The translations under genes were made by a program, and so were the position numbers. The notes under the pieces were generated by a model. That model saw only the letters and a list, made by a program, of their open reading frames with translations, was not told where the DNA came from and ran no database searches. Of a stretch of 64,000 nt of DNA, positions 46,950 through 59,372 are shown one piece after another. The number at the start of each line of letters is the position of its first letter. Position 1 is the stretch's first letter. Origin of the DNA: Linum tenue (lineage: Eukaryota > Streptophyta > Magnoliopsida > Malpighiales > Linaceae); contig CAMGYJ010000011.1 of NCBI GenBank assembly GCA_946122785.1, positions 56,966,449-57,030,448 of the forward strand, in the 5' to 3' direction.

Positions 46950-48035
46950 ATGATTCTTCAGGCAGGAGCTTCTTCCTGCTTCAGCTCAATTCCACCATGC
47001 CCAATCTCGAGCTCCAATCGCCAACCCTCGTCTCTAACGACTCCCAATTTCATCTCAATTAGATACAGAAATGGTAGAATGTGAGTAATTAGTAAAAGGT
47101 TCTTTCACTGACAAGATCTAGAGTTCAATGTGCATCGCAAGCTGGTGCTGATCTCTCAAGGCTTCTTGCTGTAGGTGTGAGTTCCATGACTTGCATAAAG
47201 AGCTGGTCCCTTACGCCGACGCTTGGAAATGGCAAAAGGACATTGTTGCAGAGAAGAAAGCTCTGATTGAGACCAACCAGGATTGCCCTGATACATTGAT
47301 TGTGCTCCAGCATCATCCTGTCTATACTTTGGGTATGGGTAGTTCATTGGAGCACCTTAATTTCGACATGAACGATGCTCCACTCGATGTATATCGAACT
47401 GAGAGAGGTGGAGAAGTTACGTATCATGGACCTGGACAGGTACTAACTAACTTGAAAATTTGCAGCAGATTTCTCTCAGTTCTATCAAATGCTTTACTGA
47501 TGTTTCTCATGTTCACGTTCAGTTAGTTATCTACCCAATCGTAAATCTCCGAAACCACAAGATGGACATCCATTGGTACCTCAGGGCGCTCGAGGAAGTG
47601 ATCATCCGTGTTCTCTCATCAGCATTCTCCATCGAGGCTTCCCGAGTTGATGGCTTCACTGGAGTCTGGTTTGGTATGTTCTTACTCTACCTTCTGAATG
47701 AACTTCAGAGAGATCATGAAACATTTGTTATTATGTTGTCAGGCGATCAGAAACTGGCTGCGATTGGGGTGAAGGTTTCTCGGTGGATAGCGTACCATGG
47801 AGTTGCACTGAACGTGACCACGGATTTGGCGCCTTTCAAATCGATAGTGCCTTGTGGGATCAAGGATAGAAGGGTGGGAAGCATCAAGTCATTGCTGGGC
47901 ATAGATGATGATGATGATGATACTCAGCTGATTGAAACTGCTTATAAGTCGTTGATTAAGGAGTTCTCTGAGGTTTTCGATCTCGGAATTCAGCAAATAG
48001 CTTCTTCCCCCATTTTGGAGGGTTTAGAGCCTTAG
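46950..48035 (+). CDS. LIP2P: octanoyltransferase (lipoyl(octanoyl) transferase), plastid LIP2p-like
   Basis: Transfers octanoate from acyl carrier protein to lipoyl domains such as plastid pyruvate dehydrogenase E2, the first step of protein lipoylation. Four exons (46950-47080, 47175-47439, 47523-47673, 47743-48035) give 279 aa. Residues 1-43 are Ser-rich with basic residues and almost no acidic ones, as expected of a plastid transit peptide; targeting is inferred. The BPL/LplA/LipB-type core has [13 protein letters not shown] at 120-132, QKLAAIGVK with the probable catalytic Lys186, HGVALNV and PCGI with the probable catalytic Cys220. A (GAT)n tract encodes DDDDDD near the C-terminus. The stop codon lies only about 210 bp from that of the convergent CLC gene. 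Confidence 0.93.
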
Positions 48036-48242
48036 CTTTCAACCGTTCCTTGTATCAAACATAACTTGAAGGGAATCACTGACAGTTCAAAACTGTAATG
48101 GTAATTGGAAGAAAAAAAATCTGTAATGGTACATTAACTTAACCTGCATTGCTCAACATTTTTGTTAGCCAGAAATTAACTCATATAAACCTCCCTGTCC
48201 CTAAACTGCAAATGTACAACTTTATAGTCGATCAAATCCTCT
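48036..48242. other. convergent 3' interval between LIP2p and CLC
   Basis: Only about 207 bp separate the two facing stop codons, so the 3' UTRs probably overlap. No other feature is seen. Confidence 0.5.
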
Positions 48243-51200
48243 TCAGAAGATGCTGAAAGTCCGTGGTACCTGCAACCTCAACCTCTTCCATCTGCTCCTG
48301 AATAGCAATGGATGCAATCCCAGTACATGTTCTGGCATGAAATCATGCCTCGTCAAGATTCCTACCACAGGTGATCTCTGCAAATTTCGAAGGCGTGAAC
48401 TTTTTAGTTAGAAAAATCACTAGAGAAGAAGATGATGATAGACACTTGTAACGAGAGTTGTAGTCGAGATCATACGATATCTATCGCTCTAAAATGGTAA
48501 CAATGTAAGATAAATCAGGCAGCAAAAGAGCTACTTACATTGGTGATCTTGGGGATAACCAAGAGATGTCTTAACCCGAGTTGTCTGAACAGAACAAGAG
48601 CCTTGGCAAGCGACATCGTCTCCACGACAGTGTATGGAGAAGCATTCGTAAAAGGATGCAAGTCAACGTACATCTCCATCTCCTCTGCACTAATCTCCAA
48701 ATCATCAATGGTGTCCCGAGTCCCCGACCCTCTCTTCGCGAAGTCGGCAGCCGAGAACTCCACGCCGCCTCCTCTGCTCTCTGCTGATGTTGACATAAAA
48801 CCGTCCTTCCTCTTTAGCAGCTCAACGAGATGGGCTCGAAGGATCAACCCGTAAAGCACTCGTGAATCGTCCTGGGAACATTCATCAACAACAGGGAATC
48901 CATTGTGCTTCGTGATCCTCAATACATGAACAATAGTTCCAACCTTCTCAACTCCGTGGAATGTCCAAAGAGGACCGGAGAGCACGTCAGCAACCGTCAG
49001 TTGTCTCATGTAAGGTTCAGTGTGTGCCACGAGATACGGCAACCCTTTCGCCTTCATGATCAAGTCATAGATATTGCCGTTGAAAGCATCAGCAACAGTT
49101 TTAGAGATCAGTAGAACCAGCATTATCAATGGCAGTAACAGAAGATTGTTTGTGAGCTCGAGAAGGATCACACATAGAGAAACTGTCATCCTCATTGATC
49201 CACCAAGGAATGATGCAGCTCCCAGAACAGCGTAGAGGCCATGGTTGAGGCTCGAGTGGGGTCGACCGCCAAACAGCATTCCAACAAACCGGCCATATGA
49301 TGCACCAGTGACTATGACAGGGACAAATAGACCAACCGGAGCAACGATACCGTAGCTGAGGATGCTCAGGACGCAGCAGATAAGGAAGAAGACGAGGACT
49401 GAGGAGGCATGGAACTCGGAGTCAGTATTCCTACTGAAGAGGTTACGAATAGCGTCATCATTGGTGTTGAAGATGAGGCTGGCGAGATCATTGTAGTGGC
49501 CAGACGAACACTGAAACTTCTTGTAGTTGCCTGACCGGCCTATCGTTGGACAGGCCTCCAATGCATCGGGTGGACATGGCTGGCATGAGCCGAGCCATGG
49601 GACTCCAAAGAGGAGGCATGATGTGAATATTGATATCAGACAAGCTAGTAGGATCTTGTAGACCGTGCCTTTCCTAGCAATAAGGAATCCAGAGTTAGTC
49701 ATCATTTGTTCTGAGATAGGGATGTACCGCAATTCGGTTCACATTGGATCGACTTGGATCACGATCGAATATATACACACCTTGATTCTCAAGAAGCTAA
49801 CAAGAAGTGATTAGGATCTTACTCGTTGATGTAGTTGTACATTCGAAGGACTTTCTCTAGCAGGAAGTTATAGAAGCTTCCCAAAATGCCTCCCATGACT
49901 CCAAGAAGAAGCACAGAAGGGACGTCAGTAAGATGGTAAGTGATGCTTGCTGAATAGACGTCGAACATGATGAGCCCTCCTTTGCCGAACAAACCACACT
50001 TCCCGCTCAAACACACATCGATCAAGGCACGGAGAACTATGGCAACTACAGCCGTCGCAAAGAAAGATCTCCACAATAAGGCACTTCTCCACCTGCAAAA
50101 AAGCAAGACATTGTAGAGAGACTTCCAACTCCTTTTGGCATAGGGAGAGCAGCATTATGAGAATAGTTAGCCAGCCATACCAGGATGCCATTTCCTCGAG
50201 AGCAAAGAGCACACCGCCAACAGGGGCGCGGAAGGCAGCAGCTATTCCAGCTGCCGATCCACAGGTCACGAGGTCTCGCCTGTCACGGTCGTTCTTGAAG
50301 AATCTCAACCATTTCCATGTTAAGCCATACTTCTTGGAGCCACCTTGGCCGAGCAAGGATGCAACGCAGGCGCCTGTGTGGACCATTGGCCCTGCCTTCC
50401 CAACTACAAGAGATGCTGACACAGCTGAGATGCTTCCAACAACCTGCATAATTAAAGATCGAATTCTTATCGCAGGTTCGTTATGGTTGATATGTCCTGA
50501 ATCCTGATCCTTGTCCTAAAGTGAATTACCTAATCTAACTCGTACTCCAGACAACGAGCTAATATGGATATAGAAATACCCGCCCTATCCCACTCCATTG
50601 TCATCCTTGCCTAGGAAAATACCATATTTGAGCAAACCTAAGCTGAAGAAAGCATCTTGGGTAATTACCTTGACAAACAGAGTGCGCAAAGATAAGATTC
50701 CTGGAGCATCCACACCATTGAGGTAAGCCTTCACCTCCGGTATACCAGAACCGGCGGCAGCCGGAGCTATGAATGCCGTGATGAGGGTTGCAAACAGAGT
50801 CAATACCAAGTTAGATGCAGAGAACACGAAAAATGCCATCTTAAACCTGCCATGCCAACCATTTCCATCCTAATTCAGCGAGGAAAGAAAAGTAAAAGCT
50901 TTGGAACTTTAGCTCGACAAAAACAAACTGCTAATCTCCAACCTCCCGGCGAGCATCATGTTGGAAGTGACCACGAACTTCAATCCAGCAATGTTCTCGA
51001 CGGCCAAGTTATTGAAGAACCCAATTAGGCTAACAATCAACCCAACAAGAAAACAGAGCGACCACTTCATGAACAAGTACTGGAACATCTGCTTCTTTCC
51101 GCGAGACCTCCAGTCCTGCTTGAACACGTCATTCTCCGCGATTCTGCGCCAAACCCAGTAAAAATTAACTCGAACCCAAACGGGGGAAAAGAAAAAGAAT

Positions 51201-51387
51201 CAGACTTTCGAACTGGGGAATCTCACTCGTAGTCGAGGCTTTCGATCGGGCAGACATTGGCGCCGACGAGGGCAACCTGAGAGGTGGAATTGATGAGGGA
51301 ACGCTGCGGGAGCAATAAGGGAGATGCAAGTGATTCGGACCCGTCGTTGCCATCGTCGCCACCACCGTCCGGGGAAAGTCTGTTCAT
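48243..51387 (-). CDS. CLC-type chloride channel/transporter, CLC-c/CLC-g clade
   Basis: Endomembrane (probably tonoplast) anion transporter. Seven exons (51387-51227, 51143-50943, 50846-50669, 50443-50181, 50092-49823, 49673-48539, 48377-48243) give 780 aa. The N-terminus has TSQVALVGANVCPIESLDYE, typical of plant CLC-a/b/c/g. The selectivity motif is GSGIPE with Ser154, as in chloride-preferring members (Pro in nitrate-selective CLC-a/b). The gating motif reads GKAGPMVHTGAC, with Ala197 instead of the gating Glu. The proton-pathway LEE is present at 262-264. The C-terminus carries two CBS domains (from about 590) and ends RHDFMPEHVLGLHPLLFRSRWKRLR plus a short extension, close to CLC-c/g. 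Upstream in-frame sequence before 51387 has no ATG. Substitution of the gating Glu points to CLC-g, by recollection. Confidence 0.93.
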
Positions 51388-52550
51388 CGGGGGTTTTGAA
51401 AACTGAGAGGAAAGGCACAACCGGACGGCGACAAAGTTGAGAAGGAGCAGGAGAGTATAGAGTCACTCTGCCTCTAGCTGTGGGGCAGAGTCAACGAAGA
51501 AGGGAAGCGACCTACGACTATTGTGAGACTCGGAATTCATTTAATAAGTTTCATTTCTTTTCTTTGTATGAAGATATTGGTAGGGTTTGTTATCTTATGC
51601 AATGAGTAATGGACTTATGGTACAAATTAATACAATTCGCGTCTTACGGCCTCTGATATGAATCATATCATCCCTTGATATTATTGTAGGGGAGTTGTAT
51701 GATTCATATTAAGGGTCGTAAACATTACTAAGTTTTGCCGTTCTTGATCTGTATCGTATCACCTTCCTTGTTTTATTGTAATAACCAATACATTGATATA
51801 CTATTTGTTGAATACTAATATTACCCCTCGATTTCTGTAGCTTGTATGCCGTGGAAAATTACTCTTTTTTGTTATGTTATTCATGTAATTATGGGGTCGT
51901 TTGGAAGTTGCGATTGTTAAATAGATGTATTGTTGAGAATGCATATATAATATTATACATGTATTGTCGAATTTGATGCATTGTATAATACAACGTTTGG
52001 TATGTGTGATTGTGTATGTCGCATCAGCTAAAAGCTGAGACAAAACAATCTCAACTCAACTATCTCAACAATCACAACTAAAAGTTGAGATATAACAATC
52101 ACTCGAAATGAGTGATAGTTTCTGTCACATCACAGAAACAATCCATGTATTGTTTCTGCTAAAAAAACAAAAAAACGATGCATTGTAAACAATACATGCA
52201 TAATGACAATCTCAACAAAACTATCGCAACTTCCAAACGACCCCATATATGTTTTCACAAACCTCGTCAATAGAGGAATGAGTAACTTATCTAACCACCA
52301 CCACCAATTTTCATAATAATTATAATTATGAAGGACAGTAAAGAAATAATAATGAATTTTATTGATCATTAGTAAAAAAAATAAAGATGCTTATGAAAAA
52401 TGGTTAAAATTATTATCTTTTTCGTTGAATAAAAAGTGGGAAATTATTCTCCCAAAAGGCACAGAAAAAGGAATAAATAAAGACAGATTCCAAGCTCCCG
52501 AAAGAAAAGAGTTTGACGCCGATCGGCCAAGAAAAGAAAATCGGAAAGGT
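51388..52550. other. divergent promoter region between CLC and SYT
   Basis: Serves the minus-strand CLC gene and the plus-strand synaptotagmin gene. It contains an intact 352-bp MITE (51893-52244). The SYT leader begins around 52560 and is CT-rich. No other gene. Confidence 0.5.
51893..52244. mobile_element. Tourist/Harbinger-like MITE, intact copy
   Basis: Ends GGGGTCGTTTGGAAGTTGCG and CGCAACTTCCAAACGACCCC are perfect inverted repeats of at least 20 bp. Subterminal ATGTATTGTT / AACAATACATGCAT words also pair. The interior is AT-rich and non-coding. The GGGG..GTTTGG start is typical of Tourist-like MITEs, but I could not find a convincing 3-bp target duplication (flanks AAT/TAT), so the superfamily is tentative. 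Related pieces lie at 12275-14252 and 54800-54922. Confidence 0.7.
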
Positions 52551-52939
52551 CGCCTTCATTGTCGGCAGCGACGGCGACCCTGACCGCCGACCAGTCTTCT
52601 CTCACCCTTTCGTTTCCCTCACATCTGGCCCTTCCAAACCGCGTGTGTGTTTATAACTTGTTAGTTCATTCGCGAGCAGAGCAGAGAGAGCCACGTCCCT
52701 CACTCCCCCACACAAATCTTCGATTCCAACGTCGAATTTTCCCATTTCTTCTTGTTCCAACTTTCCCATTAATCAATTCCCCATCTGACCCACCATCCAA
52801 AAAACTTCCTTTCCCAGTCCGTTTCCCCGGAAAACCCGTTACTGTTTCACTTCATCTACTCTTCTTCTTCTTCTTAATCCTCTGTTTTCCCGCTGCACCT
52901 CTTCTTTCCTCTGCTTCCAGCTGAACCCAGCTGGAAGAA

Positions 52940-55900
52940 ATGTCCTTCTTTGTTGGCTTAGTCGTCGGGATAGTCGTCGGTCTTGCTCTGATCGTCGTCT
53001 TTGTCCGCTCCGAGAATGCGCGATCCAAGCTTCGAACTGACCTCGTTAGTGCCTTGGTTCATTGACTTTCGTTTTACTTCACTGGATGGACGGGAAAGTT
53101 TTGAACTTTGGCAATTTCATGATGTGGGGTGTCCAATTTCTTTTTCTGGGGTGCAGGCGGCGACGGTGGCGGCTTTTGCGAGAATGACGGTCGAGGATTC
53201 TAGACATCTGTTAGCTCCTGAGTATTACCCTTCTTGGGTCGTCTTCTCTCAGCGCCAGAAGGTTAGAAGTTGTTATTTGATCTGTGTGTTTCTGTAAAAA
53301 AAATGGTCTCTGCTGGGTTTCCTGATTTCTTGGGGTTTTTTTTGTTTTTGTTTGTGTGTGTATTGCACAGTTGAATTGGCTTAATTCTCATCTGACGAAG
53401 ATCTGGCCTTATGTTAACGAGGTTTGTAACTTCAATTTCTTATTGGTTAAGCTCGAATCTTGACGAATGTTTGAGAAATCGTGGTTTGATGCGGGAAGTT
53501 GAAATGTTGTTTCTTGGAAATCTTGCCGCATTGTAGGCAGCGTCTGAGCTGATAAAGAGCTCAGTTGAGCCGACTCTTGAGCAATACAGACCCATAATTC
53601 TGTCATCTCTCAAGTTCTCCAAGTTCACTCTTGGTACAGTTGCCCCTCAGTTCACAGGTTGGTCCTCTTCTTGCTCTTCTTAAATGATTAGTGAAACTTC
53701 GATCGTTGTAGATTCACAGTATAGGATTGTGTTCCAATAGGGTACCTTTAGCTGATTAAGATTCCGTTTCTCGGAAATGTCGTGGAAGAGTGTGGTTCTC
53801 TAACTGCACGTTCAATGATTTGGTTAATTGTTGCGAAAGATTGTTTAACTTTGGTAGTCCAAACGTCCTTATGAAAGCAATGCCATTGTGTCATTTTCCA
53901 GGAGTATCTATTTTGGAATCTGATAGCAGTGGTATTACTATGGAGTTGGAAATGAACTGGGATGGCAATCCAAACATAGTACTTGATGTGAAGACCAGGC
54001 TGGGTGTTTCATTGCCTGTCCAGGTACTTATTATTATTACTACTCAAAGAATTGCAATGTCAACCATTTCAAGGAATTATAGACCACAATGTTGAATTAT
54101 CCAAGATGACTGATATCCGAGATCAAGCTGTTTGCATCCTTTTTCCACTGCAAATATGTTGACGGTTGTTGTAATGTGAAGGAAGTTAGCTTCATCTGTG
54201 GAATTCCATTTTTTACGATCTTTTTTTCTTTTGTATTTCATATCTTCTACGCAGGTCAAAGATATTGGATTTACTGGGGTCTTCAGGTTGATCTTCAGAC
54301 CGCTGGTTGAAGAGCTTCCTTGCTTTGGAGCTGTTTGTTATTCATTGAGACAAAAGGTTCAGTATCTTGTCTTTCTAGTTTTGACAACTTCTGATGTAGA
54401 GATTATAATGTTCTTAAAGAGCATTTTTTGGTTGTGCAGAAAAAGTTTGACTTTAAGCTTAAAGTAATTGGAGGTGACATAACATCTATTCCTGGACTCT
54501 CGGGTGCTCTGGAGGTTCGTAATTAATTTTTTTTGAACTCTTCTTGTGCCATGAAACTTATGCTAATGTTAATCACAAAGCCACTTCCTAACTGTGTACA
54601 GGATACAATACACAATGCTATTGAAGACTCCATTACCTGGCCGGTGCGGAAAATTGTCCCTATCTTGCCAGGGGATTACAGGTGTGGCAATCTATGATAT
54701 ACATGTTATATTTGCTTCTATAGATTGATCTAGACCCATGAATCGAATCATACTTTAGTTTAGATTCTGTTCAGGTAGATCTAATATTGTAGGAGTAATA
54801 TTTGGTTGAATGTATTAGGATACTCAACATTTGGTGCAAAAAATTCAAAAAAACGATGCATTGTGGACAATACATGCATTGTAACTATCTCAACCAAACA
54901 ATCACCAAAACCAAACGACCCCTATATGTTTGCCTAGCTATTCCCGTCTTCACGATTCATCATTGGGGAAACCTTCCTTTTCCTATGTTCAGTGACTTGG
55001 AGTTGAAGCCATCTGGTACACTAGAAGTGAAACTGGTGCAGGCCAAAGACTTAACAAATAAAGACTTCATCGGCAAATCAGATCCCTATGCCGAACTGTA
55101 CATTAGGCCGTTGCGTGACCGAACAAAAACGAGTAAAATCATTGTAAGATACCTGGTCTTTTTTCATAGTTCATAGTTTTCTTTAACTTTCTTTGGAGAA
55201 GGTTTTTATATTTTTGTTCATGCAGAGCAATGATCTGAATCCAATCTGGAATGAGCACTATGAATTTGTTGTTGAGGATGCATCCACTCAACACTTGTAT
55301 GTTAAGATTTATGATGATGAGGGACTACAAGCTTCTGAGCTACTTGGATGCGCTCAAGTTCAATTAAGTGAGCTTGAGCCTGGTAAAGTGAAGGATGTGT
55401 GGTTGAAGCTGGTCAAGGATTTGGATGTCCAAAGAGACACCAAATACCGAGGGGAGGTGAGGTTATGGCAGTCAAAAAACTTGCTGAAGTTCATAATTAT
55501 GGTAAGGTAGATTTTACATTTATGGTTTGTTGTGATTGATACGATTTTAGGTGCACTTGGAGCTTCTCTACTGTCCGTATGGTATGGAGAATAGCTTCAC
55601 CAACCCCTTCGCCAAGAAAGTTGAAATGACAACCTTGGAAAGGGTGCTCAAAAGTTCAGGAAACGGGATAGCAGATGCTGCTCAAACTGAAAGAGAAGTC
55701 TCACAGAAGAAAAGGGAGGTGATTGTTAGAGGAGTTCTTTCTGTAACCGTGATTTCTGCTGAAGATTTGCCTGTGGTTGATCTCATGGGCAAGGCTGATC
55801 CTTTCGTTGTTCTCACCATGAAAAAGTCGGATACTAAAAACAAAACCAGAGTAAGTTTCTCTCCGATTACATTTGTGACGAGTTTCCAATGCTTTCTCCA

Positions 55901-56343
55901 GTTGCTTGGGTTTATTTTGTATATGTTCAATTCAGATTCACATTCACATTCACCATTGTACTCTTTCTTCTCGACAGGTTGTGAATGAGAACTTGAATCC
56001 TGAGTGGAACCAAACATTTGACTTTGTTGTGGAGGATGCACTGCATGATATGCTCATTGCTGAAGTTTATGATCATGATACATTTCGCAAGGTAAGTTTG
56101 ACTCCATCCTCTCTCAAAGCTGCCGTGAATGGTGTTTTGTTACGAGTTTGGACTTTTGGTAGCACTGTTCTTATTCCACATTTTGTTGTGCAGGAGTATA
56201 TTGGGAGGTGCATCTTGACATTGACCAGGGTCATATTAGAAGGAGAGTACAGAGAATGCTTCCCACTGGATGGTGCTAAATCTGGAAGGCTGAATTTGAG
56301 CCTCAAGTGGGTCCCACAACCGATCTACCGCGATTCCCAGTAG
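52940..56343 (+). CDS. plant synaptotagmin, SYT4/SYT5-like (SMP plus two C2 domains)
   Basis: ER-plasma-membrane contact-site tether: a Ca2+-responsive lipid-binding protein with an N-terminal ER anchor. Thirteen exons (52940-53044, 53157-53261, 53371-53421, 53537-53657, 53902-54023, 54255-54356, 54440-54514, 54602-54681, 54993-55143, 55226-55456, 55551-55850, 55978-56091, 56194-56343) give 568 aa. Residues 4-24 form the membrane anchor. The SMP lipid-transfer domain spans about 60-245 (YPSWVVFSQRQK, WPYVNEAASELIK, VKDIGFTGVFRLIFRPL). C2A starts about 262 (DFIGKSDPYAEL, NDLNPIWNE) and C2B about 442 (DLMGKADPFVVL, NENLNPEWNQ), with the Ca2+-binding Asp residues visible. Closest by memory to Arabidopsis SYT5/SYT4 (NTMC2T2). 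A truncated MITE sits in intron 8, ending only about 70 bp before exon 9. Confidence 0.95.
54800..54922. mobile_element. truncated Tourist-like MITE in SYT intron 8
   Basis: AACGATGCATTGTGGACAAT, ACATGCATTGTAACTATCTC and the end CCAAACGACCCC match the right half of the element at 51893-52244. The left half is missing. It occupies much of the 311-bp intron. Confidence 0.65.
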
Positions 56344-56683
56344 TAGCAGGCGACACAACCCATAGTTTCGGTATTCAGAAATTCTCATCCATTGATCATA
56401 GAGCTCAGTGTATCTCATAGCTTGGAAACAAGCTGTACATAAGAATTCTTTTTGTGAATTACCCAGAAGATTGTTGTTTCAATGGATGGATAATGAGAGC
56501 TCTATTGAGAATGAGATGATAGGAAGCAGAGCCTTTTTTGACATGTTGTAACCGATATATCCAGCCCAACAGCATCCCTGTTACAAATATGACCTAGACA
56601 AGGATTGCATTATGCATTTGCTTTATACATTGAAGAAACTGCCATAATATTCAGCAATTGGCTGCTGATTCGGTGTGGCCTCA
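56344..56683. other. convergent 3' interval between SYT and PAP
   Basis: 340 bp between facing stop codons, holding both 3' UTRs. No gene is seen. Confidence 0.5.
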
Positions 56684-59013
56684 TCACTCTGAATGCAGCA
56701 AGAACTTGGTAGTAACCGGCTGGATGATACTTCTTAAGTGATGCTTATTTAGTTTTCTGCGTCTCAGATTGCCTCCCCTGCAAGCAATGCAACAAAAGTT
56801 CAGCTGGGATGTAAAAGGTCCGGAGGAATTTGCAAGTTCCTCAATCGAAATGGTGACGAAATTCCCCATTCTAATTTGCTTACCAGTATTGGTTGAGCAA
56901 TACAAATGCATCAGTGGGCACCTTTTTGCCATCGTCATTGCGGTTCCAGTGGTACAATGCATGTGTTCTATTCATTATCTCTAAAGTTGAATGCCCATAA
57001 CTGGCTTCCCTGAATGCAGAATAATCTGGCTGTGGTTCCAAAAACCTGCACAAACCATCAATGGGATGGTTTATTCCTTGGTTTGAAAGCTTATTAGCTA
57101 CTGAATCCATTAAGAGTTTCGGATTATATGTATTGTTGTATACCTTCCAGCAAGACCTTCTTGATTCCCTCCATCCCCTACTGTAATGTAGACGGGTGCA
57201 GATTTGTCTGGAATAGGATATCGGGCGCCACTTGTCACATTGTATTGTATGTTTGATATTCGGTACTGGAGGTAGATATAAGACAGAAATGGATTAGCTT
57301 CTCAAACGCTGCACAACTCTATTTTAGTAAGAAGTTAAAGCTCTTCTAATTTACCGATCTTTCATAAGCGTGGACATGACCAGCAAAGATAATATCGACT
57401 CTGTATCGAACAAACCACTTCTCGAAAGCTGCACGCATACTTTCTCCCTCCATGTAATGCGCATCATTGCTGTTGTAGATAGGGGCGTGCATGAGAACAA
57501 TGAGCCATGGCGTCTTCTCTCTGTTGACATTCTTCAGCTCTTCCTTCAGCCACGTCCATTGTGGAGTGTATTTCACTGATCAAAAAGATTGAATTAGAGA
57601 ACAACTAATAAAATATCATAGAGAAGAACCAAAGTTAGAAAGGTTACCGAAAGGTGAATAGCTGGAGAGTACAATGATATGAGCAGATGCACGTTTGACG
57701 GCATACCAAAGAGGACTAGTGCTTTTGGAAGCCAAGTAAGGAGTAGGGTACCGATGAAGAAAGTTTTTGAAAGGAACAACCTCATCCTGAGAAATAGGAG
57801 TGGAAAAAATGTTCTAGAATTACTCAAATGAAAAAGCTTAAATCTCCAGTATTATGGAATTGGAGAATTGCACGAACAAGTTTACCATGTATGGCATGAA
57901 CTCAATTTCGTGATTTCCAGCAGACCACATCCATGGCTGATATGCTGTGCTTTGCTCGACAAAACGGGCCCATGTATCCCATCGAATCCCAACATCATTG
58001 TACTGGTATCTGTCTGCATAAGAGAGGTCACCAACAAATAACACTGCATCTGCTCCACTCTCCATGTAGTGTTGAAGGGTAGATAGAGAGTTATACGTTT
58101 GGCCAAGATCACCTGGAAGACATAAATAGAAGGGAGCACAACCGAGTGATAACTCAGTAACCGTAAGGCGAAAATTGAAGCACATGAAAATGCATATATG
58201 TACGACACAGGTGGCGACTTACCAATTATTCCGAACTTATATGGAGCATCTGGATGAATCTTTGGTGGCGTTTGGAACCAGAATTCGCGAGAAGATTCAC
58301 CATCGCCGATCTTGTAATAATACTTAGTAGCATACTACAGACATGGAAAGATCAGGAAGTAAATAACTCAGGCCAAGTCTGCAAAACACAATGAATTCAA
58401 ACTAGTTCAAAGTGGAATTTACCTCAAGGCCATCAAGGAGGCACTCGTGAATGTATCCCGATTTGTACTTGTAGAAGGAATAGTTTGATACTGTCCCGTC
58501 AGCAGTCAAGTCATATTTCTTCTCTGACTTACCATACTGTACTTTAAGAGAACCAGGCTCGTCAGGTGTAACCCACGAAATGATCACAGCCTTCCCTTCA
58601 TAGTCACCCTGTGTGATGTGTACCTACAATTTGTCGAAGCAAAGACAAAAAATTGTGATAAAAATGCAGTACATCCTCTCATAGCCAGTCAGAACAAAAT
58701 CCTCAGACAATAACGAATTCTTGACCGAAAATGCGTTGTCTTCCCAATTAAAGCAAGTTCAACACTCCATTTTTGGCACTTGTACAGCAAAAGCAATCCC
58801 TTCTCCAAGCCACTTGTTGTATAGTAACAAACAAGTTACCTGTTGGGGTGCATTTCGACCCTTAGGAACTGCAAATGCTTGATTATCAAGAGGGATATCA
58901 GTCGATGGCCACTCGGAACGGACAAAGGTACTCGTCATCTTCGCATTCCCATTGCTCAAACAACTCAAGAACAGAAAGAGCGCGGCAACAAGCCGAACCC
59001 ACAACTGCTTCAT
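56684..59013 (-). CDS. PAP: purple acid phosphatase (plant high-molecular-weight type)
   Basis: Secreted or vacuolar metallophosphatase with a Fe(III)-Me(II) centre, releasing phosphate from organic esters. Nine exons (59013-58840, 58623-58423, 58334-58223, 58112-57886, 57786-57648, 57575-57355, 57265-57144, 57045-56884, 56777-56684) give 483 aa. Residues 1-24 form a signal peptide. An N-terminal fibronectin-like domain ([20 protein letters not shown]) precedes the catalytic domain. All five metal motifs are present: GDLG (Asp164), GDLSYAD (Asp191, Tyr194), GNHE (Asn229), VLMHAP (His314) and GHVHAYER (His351, His353). The last exon adds a 31-residue basic tail ([11 protein letters not shown]). 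If the exon 8 donor (TG/GTAAGC) is not used, translation stops at a TAA two bases later, giving 452 aa ending QYW. The subgroup is uncertain. Confidence 0.92.
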
Positions 59014-59048
59014 CTTTTGACTTTCGACACAAACCCTTCCTACCAACT

Positions 59049-59243
59049 GCAGTAACTCAAATCACAACGAATTCGAACAAGGGTCAAGTTCAATGCTTTC
59101 TAATTCGAGAAAGAACAATGGATCAAAGCAGTAATTCCTTCCAAACTTGGAGACGGATGAATCAAAGCAGTAACTCAAATCACAAGGAATTCGAACAAAG
59201 GTCAAGTTCAATGCTTTCTAATTCCAGAAGAACCATGGATCAA
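59049..59243. repeat. two 78-bp direct repeats in the PAP leader
   Basis: 59049-59126 and 59167-59243 are nearly identical (GCAGTAACTCAAATCACAA, GGTCAAGTTCAATGCTTTC, ATGGATCAA) with about five differences and one indel, offset 118 bp. They lie just upstream of the PAP start codon, within the presumed leader. Confidence 0.85.
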
Positions 59244-59331
59244 TAATGTGCTAGTTAAGGTCAATCTTGACTTAATTTTGGCTGCTACCCAGAAATTGAA
59301 AACGGAACAGGATCGCAAAGAACACAGTTTG

Positions 59332-59334
<3 letters not shown>

Positions 59335-59369
<35 letters not shown>
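59335..59369. repeat. (GA)n microsatellite
   Basis: About 16 uninterrupted GA dinucleotides in the PAP upstream region; reads CT in the PAP direction. Confidence 0.9.
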
Positions 59370-59372
<3 letters not shown>

